Positions 27,010-36,225 of a DNA stretch of 64,000 nucleotides are shown piece after piece; position 1 is the stretch's first letter, and each line of letters starts with the position of its first letter. The position numbers and the translations under genes are program-made. Where the stretch lies: positions 958,980 through 1,022,979 of the forward strand of contig NZ_LMKN01000008.1 of NCBI RefSeq assembly GCF_001421535.1, read 5' to 3'. The stretch is from Sphingomonas sp. Leaf20. GTDB taxonomy: Bacteria; Pseudomonadota; Alphaproteobacteria; Sphingomonadales; Sphingomonadaceae. The notes below the pieces were generated by a model. That model was not told the DNA's origin. It was given only the letters and a program-made list of their open reading frames with translations, and did not search any database.

Positions 27010-30000
27010 TGGCCGAAAACGGCACCCCTCCCGCTCACGACCCGGTGGTCGACCCTGTGACGAACGCGGACGGCGGGGGCATCGACAAGCGCCCCCTCTG
27101 GCAGCGTATCCTGAAATGGATCGTCGTGACGGTGGTCGGGATCGTCGTCCTGCTGTTGCTGGTGCTGTTCGGGATCAACACCGATCCCGGCCGTCGCCTC
27201 GTTGCGGATCAGATTGGCGGCTACACGACCGCGTCGGGCCTTAACATCAAGGTCGGGCGGATCGATGGCTCGATCTATGGCGCGATGACGCTGAGCGATC
27301 TGCGCGTGTCCGATACGAAGGGCGTGTTCCTCACCAGCCCACGGCTGGCGGTCGACTGGCGGCCGTTCGCGTTTGCGCGCAATCATGTCGACGTGCGTGC
27401 TTTGACGACCCCGCTGGTGACGCTCCAGCGCCGGCCGATTTTGAAAGCGACGCCGAGCGATCCCAACGCGCCGCTGCTGCCCGACCTCGACATCGACGTG
27501 AACCGGCTGCGGATCGACCGGTTCGTGATCGGCAAGCCGGTCACGGGGCAGACGCATATCGTCAGGATCGATGGCGCGGTGCATATCGCCGACAAGCGCG
27601 CTCAGCTGACCACCAACGCCGCCGCGTTGCGCGGGCCGGGCGTTGCCGGTGGCGATCGGCTCATGCTGCGGCTCGATGCGGTGCCGGAGCAGAACAAGTT
27701 CGACGTCAATCTCAAGCTCGCGGCGCCCGTTGGCGGCGTGGTCGCGACGATGGGCGGGCTGAAGGCGCCACTGACGGCAACCGTCGATGGCCGCGGCAGC
27801 TGGGCGGCATGGCAGGGACGTGCGGTCGCGACACTTGGCGGGGGGCAGCTCGCCAATCTCGCGCTGACCGCGAAGAACGGACATATCGAGGTGCGCGGCG
27901 CGACTCGCCCGGGCCTCTATCTCGAAGGGCCGGTCGAACGGCTGACCGCGCCGCAGCTCGACGTCGCGATCGACACGACGCTGAACGACCGCAAGGCGGA
28001 TACGCGGATCACGCTGAAGTCGGATGCGCTGGCGGTGGACGCCGGCGGCCTGATCGATCTCGCGAACAGCCGGTTCGGTAATTTTGCGGTCGACGCGAAG
28101 CTGCTGACGCCGGGTGCGATCCTCCCCAATCTGCGCGGCCGCGACGTGACGGCGCGTGTCGTGCTTGACGGTGCGTTCGCGACACCGACGGTCGACTACA
28201 AGGTGCGTGCCGCAACGATCGCATTCGGCGACATGGGCGTCGAGAACCTCTACGCCGAGGGTCTGGCACGCATCAACAGCGACCGGATCCTGGTACCGGT
28301 CAAGGCTCGCGCGCGTCGCGTGACGGGGCTCAACGCGGCGGTCGGCGGACTTGCGACCAACGTCGCGATCGATGGCGATTTCGCGATCTCGGGCGTCAAC
28401 GTCCTGTCCGACAACCTCAAGATCCGGTCGGACAAGATCGACGCGACCGCCGTGGTCGTCGCGAACATGGCGACGGGTCGCTACACCGGTGCGCTGAAGG
28501 GCCGGATCAACAACTACCGCGTCGACGGTATCGGGATCGTCAACCTGTCGACCGACGCCAAGCTGGTCCCCGGGGCCAATGGTGGTTTCGGGATCACCGG
28601 CCGCGTCGTCGCGCAGACGTCGCAGATCTTCAACGAGGGCGCACGCACGTTCCTCGGCGGCAATGCGATCATCCGTTCGGACATCGGCTACAGCCCCGAG
28701 GGGATCGTCACGTTCCGCAACCTGCGGATGAATGCACCCCAGTTCCGCATCACGCGCGGCGAGGGGCGGTTCGATCCGGCCAGCGGCGTGGTGCTGGTCA
28801 ATGCCGACGCGTATTCGACGGTGTATGGCCCATTGTCCGCGCGCGTGACGGGCAGTGCGACCGCGCCCGTCGTCGTCCTGCGCGCACCGCGGCCGGGCGT
28901 CGGCGTCGGCCTCGTCAATCTCCAGGCGCGGATCGTCGGACGCAACGGCGCCTATGCGGTCGTCGCGAGCGGGGGGACCAATTACGGTCCGTTCACCGCC
29001 GACGTGCTCGTAACGCCCGCGGCGCAGCTGGCGGTCGACGTCAGGCGAGTCGTATTCGCAGGGATCGTCGCGAGCGGCCGGGTCGTGCAGACGGCACCGG
29101 GGCCGTTCGCGGGCGCGCTGCAGTTCGCAGGGCAGGGGCTCCAGGGGAACGTCCGGCTGGGCAACCAGGGCGGTTACCAGCGCGCGGATGTCGCCGCGCG
29201 TGCCTATGGCGCCAAGATTCCCGGCATGGTCGACTTCACCATCGGGCGTGCGATCGTGAACGCGCACGCGGTGATGTACCCCAAGGCGCCGGAAGTGATC
29301 GCCGACGTCCAGGTCGCCGACATGCGCTACGGCGAGGTCGTGCTGTCGGCCGCGCGCGCGAAGGTGAATTATGTCGGTGGCCGGGGTACCGCGCAGGCGC
29401 TGGCGACGGGGTCGAGCGGCGTACCGTTCCGCGTCGCGATGAACGCGCAGCTCAGCCCCGATTCGTATCTCGTCGCGCTCAAGGGCCAGGCGAACGGCAT
29501 CGATTTCCGCACGGCCAATCCAGCCCGGATCAGCGCGACGGCAGGGACCTACCGGCTCGCGCCGACGCGGATCGATTTCGGGCAGGGACCGAATGCGGGC
29601 GCGGCGCGCCTCGCGGGAAGCTATGGCAGCGGGCTCAATGCTCAGCTGCGGCTCGACAAGCTCGATCTCTCGATCCTGAGCGCACTCATGCCGAGCCTCG
29701 GTATCGGCGGCAACGCCACGGGAAGCCTCGACTTCGCGCAATCGGGCAGCGCGGCGGTTCCGACGGCGGATGCCCGCGTCACGGTCCGCAACTTCACGCG
29801 GACCGGGATCGCCGCGATTTCCGACCCCGTCGACATCGTGTTCGCCGGGACGCTCGGCGCACAAGGCGGCACGGGCCGCGCACTCGTCCGTCGCGGGCCG
29901 ACCGTCGTCGGCCGGATGGTCGCCAATCTCCAGCCGCTCGGGCCGGGGGCCTCGTGGTCGGAGCGACTGATGGCTGCACCGCTGTCCGGGGGGATCCGCT

Positions 30001-31277
30001 ACAATGGTCCGTCCGCGGTGCTGTTCAGCCTCGCGGCGTTGCCGAACCAGCAACTGTCAGGGCCGATCGCGATCGCGGCCGATTTCTCCGGCCGGTTGCA
30101 GGCGCCGCGGCTGAACGGTCTGATCCGGGCGGACTCGCTGACGTATGACAACGAGCAATATGGCACGCGGCTGTCGCAGATGCGGATCAACGCGCGGTTC
30201 AACAATGACCGCCTCGAACTGACGCAGCTGGCGGCACGTGCTGGCGACGGTACCGTCCAGGCACAGGGCAGCGTCGGGCTTGCGGCTGACAGCGGGTTCC
30301 CGATCGATCTGCGCGCGACGCTCAACAATGCACAGCTTGCCAAGAGCGATGCCTTGAGTGCGACGACGACGGGTACGGTGCGCTTCACCAACGGCCGCGA
30401 CGGTGCGCTGCTGCAGGGCGATCTCCAGGTTCCCGAGGCGCGATACGAGATCATCCGCCAGGGTCAGGCCGAGGTCCCCGAGCTTACGGGCGTACGTCGC
30501 AAGAGCGAGATCCGCCCGGGTCGACCGACGGACCGCCCGGCGCGTGCGGCTCCGGCCGGGCTCATCAAGCTCGATCTGCGCGTGCGTGCGCCCAACCAGC
30601 TGTTCGTGTCCGGCATGGGCCTCGAGTCGGAATGGGAGATGGACATGCGGATCAGTGGGACGTCGGTCGCACCGGTCGTCACTGGCGGGCTCGACATCGT
30701 CCGCGGTACCTATTCCTTCGCAGGCAAGCGGTTCGAGGTGAACCGCGGCACGATCCGGTTCCGTGGCGGTGCGTTGACCGATCCGGACATCAATATCCAG
30801 GCGACGACGACGACCAACAACATCACGGTCGTGATCAACGTCACGGGTACCGGCGAGCGGCCGCAGATCGCGTTCACATCGACTCCCGCGTTGCCGCAGG
30901 ACGAGGTGTTGAGCAGGCTCCTGTTCGGGACGAACCCGGAAAATCTATCGGCGACCGAGGCGATCCAGCTTGCAGCCGCGCTCAATTCGCTGCGGGGGTC
31001 GGGTGGGGGCGGGCTCAACCCGCTCGGCAAGCTGCGGTCCGCGACGGGGTTCGATCGCCTGCGCGTGCTGGGTGCCGACGAGGCGAGCGGGCGTGGAACG
31101 AGCCTCGCGGCGGGCAAGTACCTGACCGACAACATCTATGTGGAGATCGTGACCGACGCGAAGGGCTTCACCTCGACGCAGCTCGAGATCGCGTTGACCA
31201 AGGCGCTGAGCCTGTTGTCGTCGACCGGGTCGCAGGGTGGTCAGAACGCGAGCGTCAAATACTCGAAGGACTATTGA
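27009..31277 (+). CDS. tamB: TamB, translocation and assembly module (AsmA-like) protein
   Basis: A 1422-residue inner-membrane-anchored periplasmic protein. The cytoplasmic tail is followed by one membrane helix (WIVVTVVGIVVLLLLVLFGI, about residues 38-57), a very long beta-helical groove, and the conserved C-terminal TamB domain with TYSFAGKRFEVNRGTIRFRG and LPQDEVLSRLLFGTNPENLS. The family bridges inner and outer membranes and is implicated in autotransporter assembly and phospholipid transport. Translation is coupled to tamA. Its transcript ends at a clear terminator. Confidence 0.95.
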   Translation: MAENGTPPAHDPVVDPVTNADGGGIDKRPLWQRILKWIVVTVVGIVVLLLLVLFGINTDPGRRLVADQIGGYTTASGLNIKVGRIDGSIYGAMTLSDLRVSDTKGVFLTSPRLAVDWRPFAFARNHVDVRALTTPLVTLQRRPILKATPSDPNAPLLPDLDIDVNRLRIDRFVIGKPVTGQTHIVRIDGAVHIADKRAQLTTNAAALRGPGVAGGDRLMLRLDAVPEQNKFDVNLKLAAPVGGVVATMGGLKAPLTATVDGRGSWAAWQGRAVATLGGGQLANLALTAKNGHIEVRGATRPGLYLEGPVERLTAPQLDVAIDTTLNDRKADTRITLKSDALAVDAGGLIDLANSRFGNFAVDAKLLTPGAILPNLRGRDVTARVVLDGAFATPTVDYKVRAATIAFGDMGVENLYAEGLARINSDRILVPVKARARRVTGLNAAVGGLATNVAIDGDFAISGVNVLSDNLKIRSDKIDATAVVVANMATGRYTGALKGRINNYRVDGIGIVNLSTDAKLVPGANGGFGITGRVVAQTSQIFNEGARTFLGGNAIIRSDIGYSPEGIVTFRNLRMNAPQFRITRGEGRFDPASGVVLVNADAYSTVYGPLSARVTGSATAPVVVLRAPRPGVGVGLVNLQARIVGRNGAYAVVASGGTNYGPFTADVLVTPAAQLAVDVRRVVFAGIVASGRVVQTAPGPFAGALQFAGQGLQGNVRLGNQGGYQRADVAARAYGAKIPGMVDFTIGRAIVNAHAVMYPKAPEVIADVQVADMRYGEVVLSAARAKVNYVGGRGTAQALATGSSGVPFRVAMNAQLSPDSYLVALKGQANGIDFRTANPARISATAGTYRLAPTRIDFGQGPNAGAARLAGSYGSGLNAQLRLDKLDLSILSALMPSLGIGGNATGSLDFAQSGSAAVPTADARVTVRNFTRTGIAAISDPVDIVFAGTLGAQGGTGRALVRRGPTVVGRMVANLQPLGPGASWSERLMAAPLSGGIRYNGPSAVLFSLAALPNQQLSGPIAIAADFSGRLQAPRLNGLIRADSLTYDNEQYGTRLSQMRINARFNNDRLELTQLAARAGDGTVQAQGSVGLAADSGFPIDLRATLNNAQLAKSDALSATTTGTVRFTNGRDGALLQGDLQVPEARYEIIRQGQAEVPELTGVRRKSEIRPGRPTDRPARAAPAGLIKLDLRVRAPNQLFVSGMGLESEWEMDMRISGTSVAPVVTGGLDIVRGTYSFAGKRFEVNRGTIRFRGGALTDPDINIQATTTTNNITVVINVTGTGERPQIAFTSTPALPQDEVLSRLLFGTNPENLSATEAIQLAAALNSLRGSGGGGLNPLGKLRSATGFDRLRVLGADEASGRGTSLAAGKYLTDNIYVEIVTDAKGFTSTQLEIALTKALSLLSSTGSQGGQNASVKYSKDY

Positions 31278-31317
31278 GCGCCTCGCACCGCGGCGGGCGA
31301 CAGAGCAAACGATAAAG

Positions 31318-31350
31318 GCCGGCATCCGATCAGACGGGTGCCGGCTTTTT
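31318..31350 (+). terminator. Rho-independent terminator after tamB
   Basis: An 11-pair stem (GCCGGCATCCG with CGGGTGCCGGC, one G-U pair) and a six-base loop are followed by TTTTT, 40 bases after the tamB stop. Confidence 0.88.
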
Positions 31351-31669
31351 CATGTCATCGCGAAATGATGTTGCCTTTGAGGGCGGCCGGCTGCGCGCGC
31401 CGGTCGATGCCGCTTGGATCGAACTAGCGAAAATTACGCGCTTCTGCGTTCGGCCCCGGCAATGACACGGGGAGTGGAGGCCGTGCTTACGCGAGCAGGA
31501 TCGCTCCTGCGTAAGACCAAAATCCCTTACGGATCGCAGGCTTTTACAAAACGCCTCAAACCCAAAATGGCGTTAAATAAACTTGAAATGCATTGTCACA
31601 AAAGTGACCCGGCGATCTCAGACTGCGCGTCACTCCGCGTAATCATGCGATCGCCGGACCGTTAACGAT
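31351..31669. other. Relatively AT-rich intergenic region with two inverted repeats
   Basis: No convincing gene is seen. It holds an imperfect hairpin (31486-31515, outer arms CTTACGC and GCGTAAG) and a perfect palindrome GTCAC-AAAA-GTGAC (31595-31608) whose core recurs upstream of the TPR gene at 559-587. Base composition is visibly richer in A and T than the flanking genes. A small RNA is possible, but nothing here proves one. Confidence 0.45.
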
Positions 31670-31723
31670 TTACCAGGGACGGATCTGCGTGCCGTACACC
31701 AGCGAAAGAATGAACTTCAGCAT
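31670..31723 (-). CDS. Candidate 17-residue microprotein
   Basis: A short minus-strand ORF encoding MLKFILSLVYGTQIRPW. It is preceded by AAGGGAGAACAAAAA, a strong ribosome-binding sequence with good spacing, in a region otherwise empty of genes. The peptide is amphiphilic, with a hydrophobic first half and a basic, Trp-ending tail. A CtrA-type site lies 45 bases upstream of its ATG. It resembles no family that can be named from sequence. It could be a small membrane peptide or a leader peptide; nothing obviously regulated lies downstream. Confidence 0.5.
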   Translation of the reverse strand: MLKFILSLVYGTQIRPW

Positions 31724-31767
31724 TTTTTGTTCTCCCTTGTTTGCGCCTGTTGATGCGCAATACTGAG

Positions 31768-31817
31768 TTAACGCGCCGTTAAGTAAAAAACAACGTGGTA
31801 TACGACGTATTAACCAT
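31768..31817. promoter_or_regulatory. CtrA-type binding sites
   Basis: TTAACGCGCCGTTAA (31768-31782) is a full TTAA-N7-TTAA site, the alphaproteobacterial CtrA consensus, and is also a perfect palindrome. TTAACCAT at 31810-31817 matches the CtrA half-site. Both lie between the divergent microprotein ORF and the EAL gene, so either or both could be CtrA-controlled. Confidence 0.5.
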
Positions 31818-31957
31818 CGTCACGTCCCGTTGCGGGAAGGCTTAACGCATTCTTCAGGCGTCGCCCTTAGCGTCGGCACCATGAGCGAGCCCTTTTATCG
31901 CCTGTCCGCCCCGTGCCGGGTTGCGCGCCTAGCGGCCTGCCATGCAGCGGTGTGCGC

Positions 31958-33250
31958 ATGACCGGAGGCGAGTCATTGGCAAATGAGATCGCGCAGCCGC
32001 CGGTCGCGTTTCACGGCTGGCAGTTTGCCATTCTGGCCGAGGTCGGCAACTTCGTGCATCTTCGGCGCCACGTCGGCCGTCGCAGGGCCGATACGCTCGT
32101 TGCAGACATAGCGCTGCGAATCGCGACCCTGCTGCCGCAATCGCGAACCGAGGTGGCTGCACGGGACCTTATCGACATCAGCCTGCAGGGCGATGCGCAG
32201 TGCGAGCTTGATCTCGTGCTGAATCAGATCGAGCGCGCGTTCGCCACGCCGTTCGATATCGACGGTGAGTGCTATCTCATCCAGCTGACGCTCGGGGGCG
32301 CCTCGGTTCACGCGCCGCAGCATGACGAGGTGCGGCTGATCGAGGAGGCGGAACTCGCGCTCGCGGATGCGCGAATCGAGCATGGTCCGATCGCGCGCGA
32401 TGCGTCGATCGCCAATGCGTCGGTGGATCGCCAGCTTCTCGCGCGCGAACTGCATCAGGCGATCGGGGGCGATCAGCTGTTCCTGCAGTATCAGCCCAAG
32501 GTCCATCTGCGGCGGCAGGAGGTGTCGAGCGTCGAGGCACTGGTGCGGTGGCGCCACCCGACGCGCGGTCTCGTCCTGCCCAGCGACTTCATCCCGATCG
32601 CCGAAGACAGCCGTGATATCGTCACGTTGACGCTGTGGACGATCGAACAGGTGATTCGCGACCAGCGGATCCTGGTTGCGCGCGGCCATGATCTCCCGAT
32701 CTTCATCAATATCGCCGGCGTGCTGCTCTCGGATGCCCGATTCGTGCGACAGGCCTGTGCCTTGATCGAGAAGAGCGGGGCGCAGCTCGGTTTCGAGATT
32801 ACCGAGACGTCGGTGATTCGCGATCCGGACAGCGCGATTCGCAATCTTCAGGTCTTTGCGGACATCGGGATCGTCATCGCGATCGACGATTATGGCGCCG
32901 GGCTTTCGTCGCTCGCGTATCTGAAGCAGCTGCCGGCGAGCGAACTCAAGATCGACAAGCTGTTCGTGACGCAGTTGACGAGCTCGAACCGCGATCCGCT
33001 GATCGTCCGTTCGACGATCGACCTCGCGCACGCGCTCGAGATGGAGGTCGTCGCCGAGGGAGTCGAGACCGCATCCGCAATGGCGCTCCTGTCCGTCATG
33101 GGGTGCGACATGGTTCAGGGGTTCCTCATCAGCCGCCCGATCGGCATCGACGCGTTGCTGCCATTCCTCGACGAAGAGCGTCATCTCGGTGTCGCGCAGG
33201 AGATTCGCTCTCCGTTCGGCCGCGTCTCTGTCGTCGCGAAGGCCGGTTGA
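31958..33250 (+). CDS. EAL-domain cyclic-di-GMP phosphodiesterase with degenerate GGDEF-like N-terminus
   Basis: A 430-residue cytosolic protein. Residues 1 to about 140 look like a GGDEF fold without the signature (FVHLRRHVGRRRADTLVADIAL). The EAL domain from about residue 155 has VEALVRWRHP (EAL), FINIAG, FEITETSV, AIDDYGAGLSSLAYLK (DDFGTG variant), LKIDKLFV and VVAEGVET, so the metal and substrate residues are intact and hydrolysis of c-di-GMP is expected. The ATG overlaps the stop of a 26-codon upstream ORF (31881-31961). CtrA-type sites lie upstream, and a sensor kinase follows seven bases after the stop. Confidence 0.88.
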   Translation: MTGGESLANEIAQPPVAFHGWQFAILAEVGNFVHLRRHVGRRRADTLVADIALRIATLLPQSRTEVAARDLIDISLQGDAQCELDLVLNQIERAFATPFDIDGECYLIQLTLGGASVHAPQHDEVRLIEEAELALADARIEHGPIARDASIANASVDRQLLARELHQAIGGDQLFLQYQPKVHLRRQEVSSVEALVRWRHPTRGLVLPSDFIPIAEDSRDIVTLTLWTIEQVIRDQRILVARGHDLPIFINIAGVLLSDARFVRQACALIEKSGAQLGFEITETSVIRDPDSAIRNLQVFADIGIVIAIDDYGAGLSSLAYLKQLPASELKIDKLFVTQLTSSNRDPLIVRSTIDLAHALEMEVVAEGVETASAMALLSVMGCDMVQGFLISRPIGIDALLPFLDEERHLGVAQEIRSPFGRVSVVAKAG

Positions 33251-33257
33251 AGTCCGC

Positions 33258-35720
33258 GTGTTAGCGCCTGTCAGGTTCGTTGCCGGGCTTGCCGCGGTTT
33301 CACTGATATTCGCAACGGGTCCTGCCATCGCCGCGACGGCCAGAAGCGCGCAGGAACGGTTCGACGTCGCAATCGCCGATGTGAAAGCGACGATGCAGGC
33401 CGATCCCCATACAGTCGTGCGCAAAGCACTCGCTGCGCAAGCCCTGGCGAACCAGATCCCAGATCGTCGGCGCCGGCATATCGCAGCGGCGACTGCGGAC
33501 TGGCTTCAGGGGGAGGCCTATCTCCGGTTGGATCAGCCGGACCGGGCAGCGCCGATCATCGAACTTGCTCTTAACACGATCACCAAGTTTGACAGAGGGT
33601 CGAACCTCCACGGCAACATTTTGCTCACGAGCGGTGGGGCAAATGGCGAACAGGGCGAAGCCGGGGCTGCGTTGGCCAACTATCTCGCTGCGCACGATAT
33701 CTTTCGGCAGACATCCGACACGCGCAATCGCGCCAAGGCTCTCATGCTGATCGGCGGACTTTACGCCGACGGAAAGGATCCGGAGACGGCGCTGCGCTAT
33801 CTCGGACAAGCGCTGGATCTGTACAGCGGGGATCCCGGCGTACTGGTATCGATGTACAATAATCGTGGGTCGTATCTGCAAGATCTGGGGCGGTATCCAG
33901 AGGCGGAGGGGCAATTCCGGCTGGCGCTGAAAACCGTCAAGCCGATGGACAGCCCGTTGCTGGAGTCGTTGATCCTTGGCAACATCGCGCAAACCAAATT
34001 ACAAGCCGGAGATCCAAAGCGGGCGCAAGTTGCAATCAACGAAGCATTGCAGATCGCATCGCGCGATGACGCTCGACAGGGTCTGCTAAGACTCCTCCCG
34101 GTCGCTGCACGGCTTGCCTTGATGCGGCACGATGACGCGGGGGCGGCATCCCTGATCTCGCCGCTTTTTGACGGTGTCGACCTGTCCAAGACCAATTTGC
34201 CATTCCGCGAGGCGCATGCCGTCGCCTACGACATTTACAAGGCGATCGGGCGGCCCGACGAGGCGCTCGTGCATCTCGCGGCGCTCAAGCGGCTCGACGA
34301 TCAGGCGACGAAGCTCGCGACGAACACGAGCACCGCGCTGATGGCCGCGCGGTTCAACTTTGCGAACCAGGAACTGAAGATCTCGAAGCTCCACGCCGAC
34401 GAGCTCCAGCGCAGCGTGGCGTATGAACAGGCGCGCGCACGGACGCAGCGCCTGCTGTTTCTGGCGGGAGCGGCGGCGGTTCTGGCGGTGATCGGGATGC
34501 TCGCGGTGGGCCTCGTCACGATCCGTCGAAGCCGCGACAAGGTGCGCGCCGCGAACGACGATCTGGCGGTGACGAACGGCGCGTTGGCCAAGGCGCTGGC
34601 GGCGAAGACCGAATTCCTCGCGACGACTAGCCATGAGATTCGTACGCCGCTGAACGGCATCCTGGGTATGACCGAGGTGATGCTCGCGGACGCCGCGCTC
34701 GATACCAGGCTGCGCGACCGGCTGGGCGTGGTCCACGGCGCGGGCGTCACGATGCGCGCGCTGGTCGACGACATCCTCGACATTGCGAAGATGGAGACGG
34801 GGAACCTGACGATCGAGCATGGCCCGCTCGACCTGTGTTCGACGGTGAGCGATGCCGCGCGGATGTGGGAGGTCCAGGCCGAGCGGAAGGGGCTGGCGTT
34901 CACCATCGACATGGCGGGGTGCCCGGCGACGATCATGGGCGATGCGGCACGGATCAGGCAGATCGTCTTCAACCTGTTGTCCAATGCGCTGAAGTTCACG
35001 CATGCGGGCGCCGTTACGGTGACCCTGCGTTCGAGCGAGACGCGGTTGCTGCTCGATATCACCGATTCGGGGATCGGCATCCCGGCCGACAAGCTCGCCG
35101 ATATCTTCGAATCATTCCGTCAGGCCGACGCGGGAACGACCCGCCAATATGGCGGTACCGGGCTTGGCCTTGCGATCTCGCGCAATCTGGCCCGGGCCAT
35201 GGGCGGGGAGATCGTCGTCGAAAGCGTGGTCGGGCAGGGCACCATTTTCACGCTCGACCTGCCGCTGATCGTCGCCGACAGCGTCGTGCGGTCGGAGACT
35301 GGAAGCGGTTCGGTGGCCAGCGCGTCGTTCCTGATCGTCGATCGCAACCCGATCATGCGCAGCATGTTCAAGACGCTGGTCGCACCTTATGTCGACTCCG
35401 TGCTCGCCGTCGCATCGGTCGATGAGGCGGTTGAGACGCTGAAAGCGACGCGCGTCGCACACATCCTCATCGACGACGTCACGGTGCACGCCGCCGGGAA
35501 TGTCACTGCGGAGATCACGCGGATCCATGCCGCGGCGGGCGATGCGGCCACCACGCTGCTCTGGCCAGCGTCACGTTTGCCTGAACTCGACGCGCTGATC
35601 GTCAAGCCGACGCGTGTCGTCGGGAAGCCCGTTTCGGGTACCGAACTGCTCGCGGCCCTTTTTGACAGCGCCGGAATGCAAAACAACTTAATTGCCGATC
35701 TTGTCTCCGAGGCAGCTTGA
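33258..35720 (+). CDS. Hybrid sensor histidine kinase with TPR sensor region
   Basis: A protein of about 820 residues. A signal-like N-terminus (VRFVAGLAAVSLIFATGPAI) leads into a periplasmic helical region with TPR-like repeats (residues about 30-370), a membrane helix (RLLFLAGAAAVLAVIGMLAV, near 400), a dimerisation domain with H-box TTSHEIRTPLNGILGM (near 457), an ATPase domain (NLLSNALKFT, DSGIGI, GGTGLGLAIS) and a C-terminal receiver-like domain (FLIVDRNPIMRSMF, ILIDDVTVH) that is divergent. The GTG start at 33258 is the likeliest; an in-frame start at 33189 would overlap the EAL gene. A stand-alone receiver follows. Confidence 0.8.
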   Translation: MLAPVRFVAGLAAVSLIFATGPAIAATARSAQERFDVAIADVKATMQADPHTVVRKALAAQALANQIPDRRRRHIAAATADWLQGEAYLRLDQPDRAAPIIELALNTITKFDRGSNLHGNILLTSGGANGEQGEAGAALANYLAAHDIFRQTSDTRNRAKALMLIGGLYADGKDPETALRYLGQALDLYSGDPGVLVSMYNNRGSYLQDLGRYPEAEGQFRLALKTVKPMDSPLLESLILGNIAQTKLQAGDPKRAQVAINEALQIASRDDARQGLLRLLPVAARLALMRHDDAGAASLISPLFDGVDLSKTNLPFREAHAVAYDIYKAIGRPDEALVHLAALKRLDDQATKLATNTSTALMAARFNFANQELKISKLHADELQRSVAYEQARARTQRLLFLAGAAAVLAVIGMLAVGLVTIRRSRDKVRAANDDLAVTNGALAKALAAKTEFLATTSHEIRTPLNGILGMTEVMLADAALDTRLRDRLGVVHGAGVTMRALVDDILDIAKMETGNLTIEHGPLDLCSTVSDAARMWEVQAERKGLAFTIDMAGCPATIMGDAARIRQIVFNLLSNALKFTHAGAVTVTLRSSETRLLLDITDSGIGIPADKLADIFESFRQADAGTTRQYGGTGLGLAISRNLARAMGGEIVVESVVGQGTIFTLDLPLIVADSVVRSETGSGSVASASFLIVDRNPIMRSMFKTLVAPYVDSVLAVASVDEAVETLKATRVAHILIDDVTVHAAGNVTAEITRIHAAAGDAATTLLWPASRLPELDALIVKPTRVVGKPVSGTELLAALFDSAGMQNNLIADLVSEAA

Positions 35721-35782
35721 AGCGTACAGCCTTTTGTAACGGAATGCCTGCCTGCCTTGCCGGTCCCGTCGCGGAGGAAGTC

Positions 35783-36190
35783 TTGAACATATTGTTCATT
35801 GAGGACGATCGAATGAATCGCCGGGTCGTTGGCGATATGCTCGGCGTTGCCGGTGCGACCATGACCGAAGCGGAGAGTGCGGAGCGCGGCCTCGAGATCC
35901 TCGATGCGCAGGATTTTCAGATGGTTCTGGTCGATCTCCGGATGCCGGGGATGGACGGGATCACGGCGATCACGATCATTCGCGCGCGCGGCGACGAGAA
36001 GGCCAAGGTGCCCATCATCGTCATTACCGCGGACGTCGCGCCCGACCTGCGCGAGCGGTGCATCGCCGCGGGGGCCGACGACGTCATCTTCAAGCCGGTC
36101 GCGATGGATGCGCTGTTCGAGGCGATGGGCCGCATCCTCGCGCGCGACGCGCGCGGCGATGGTCCGGGAAGCAGCAGCCTCATTCTCTAG
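35783..36190 (+). CDS. Single-domain response regulator (CheY-like)
   Basis: A 135-residue receiver with nothing attached. NILFIEDDRMNRR holds the acidic pair, VDLRMPGMDG the phospho-accepting Asp (near residue 50), VITAD the switch Thr and IFKPV the conserved Lys. The start is taken as TTG at 35783 because GGAGGAAG stands six bases before it; an ATG at 35744 is the alternative. It lies 62 bases after the TPR kinase and is its probable partner. A hairpin with a T-run follows. Confidence 0.88.
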   Translation: MNILFIEDDRMNRRVVGDMLGVAGATMTEAESAERGLEILDAQDFQMVLVDLRMPGMDGITAITIIRARGDEKAKVPIIVITADVAPDLRERCIAAGADDVIFKPVAMDALFEAMGRILARDARGDGPGSSSLIL

Positions 36191-36203
36191 CGTGCCGGGC
36201 GTC

Positions 36204-36225
36204 AGGCGCGATCAGAGCGCCTTTT
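36204..36225 (+). terminator. Probable terminator of the EAL-kinase-regulator transcript
   Basis: Stem AGGCGC with GCGCCT, a seven-base loop, then TTT. It overlaps the 3' end of the convergent GNAT-like gene, so it also constrains that gene's last codons. Confidence 0.45.

Noticed and set aside
26982..30053. Minus-strand open frame of over 1000 codons opposite tamB
   Set aside because: Composition is rich in Arg, Asp, Ala and His as expected from an antisense frame of a GC-rich gene; no domains are visible, and tamB on the other strand is certain.
31414..31665. 83-codon plus-strand ORF after tamB
   Set aside because: TTG start without a ribosome site, low-complexity composition, and it runs through two inverted repeats.
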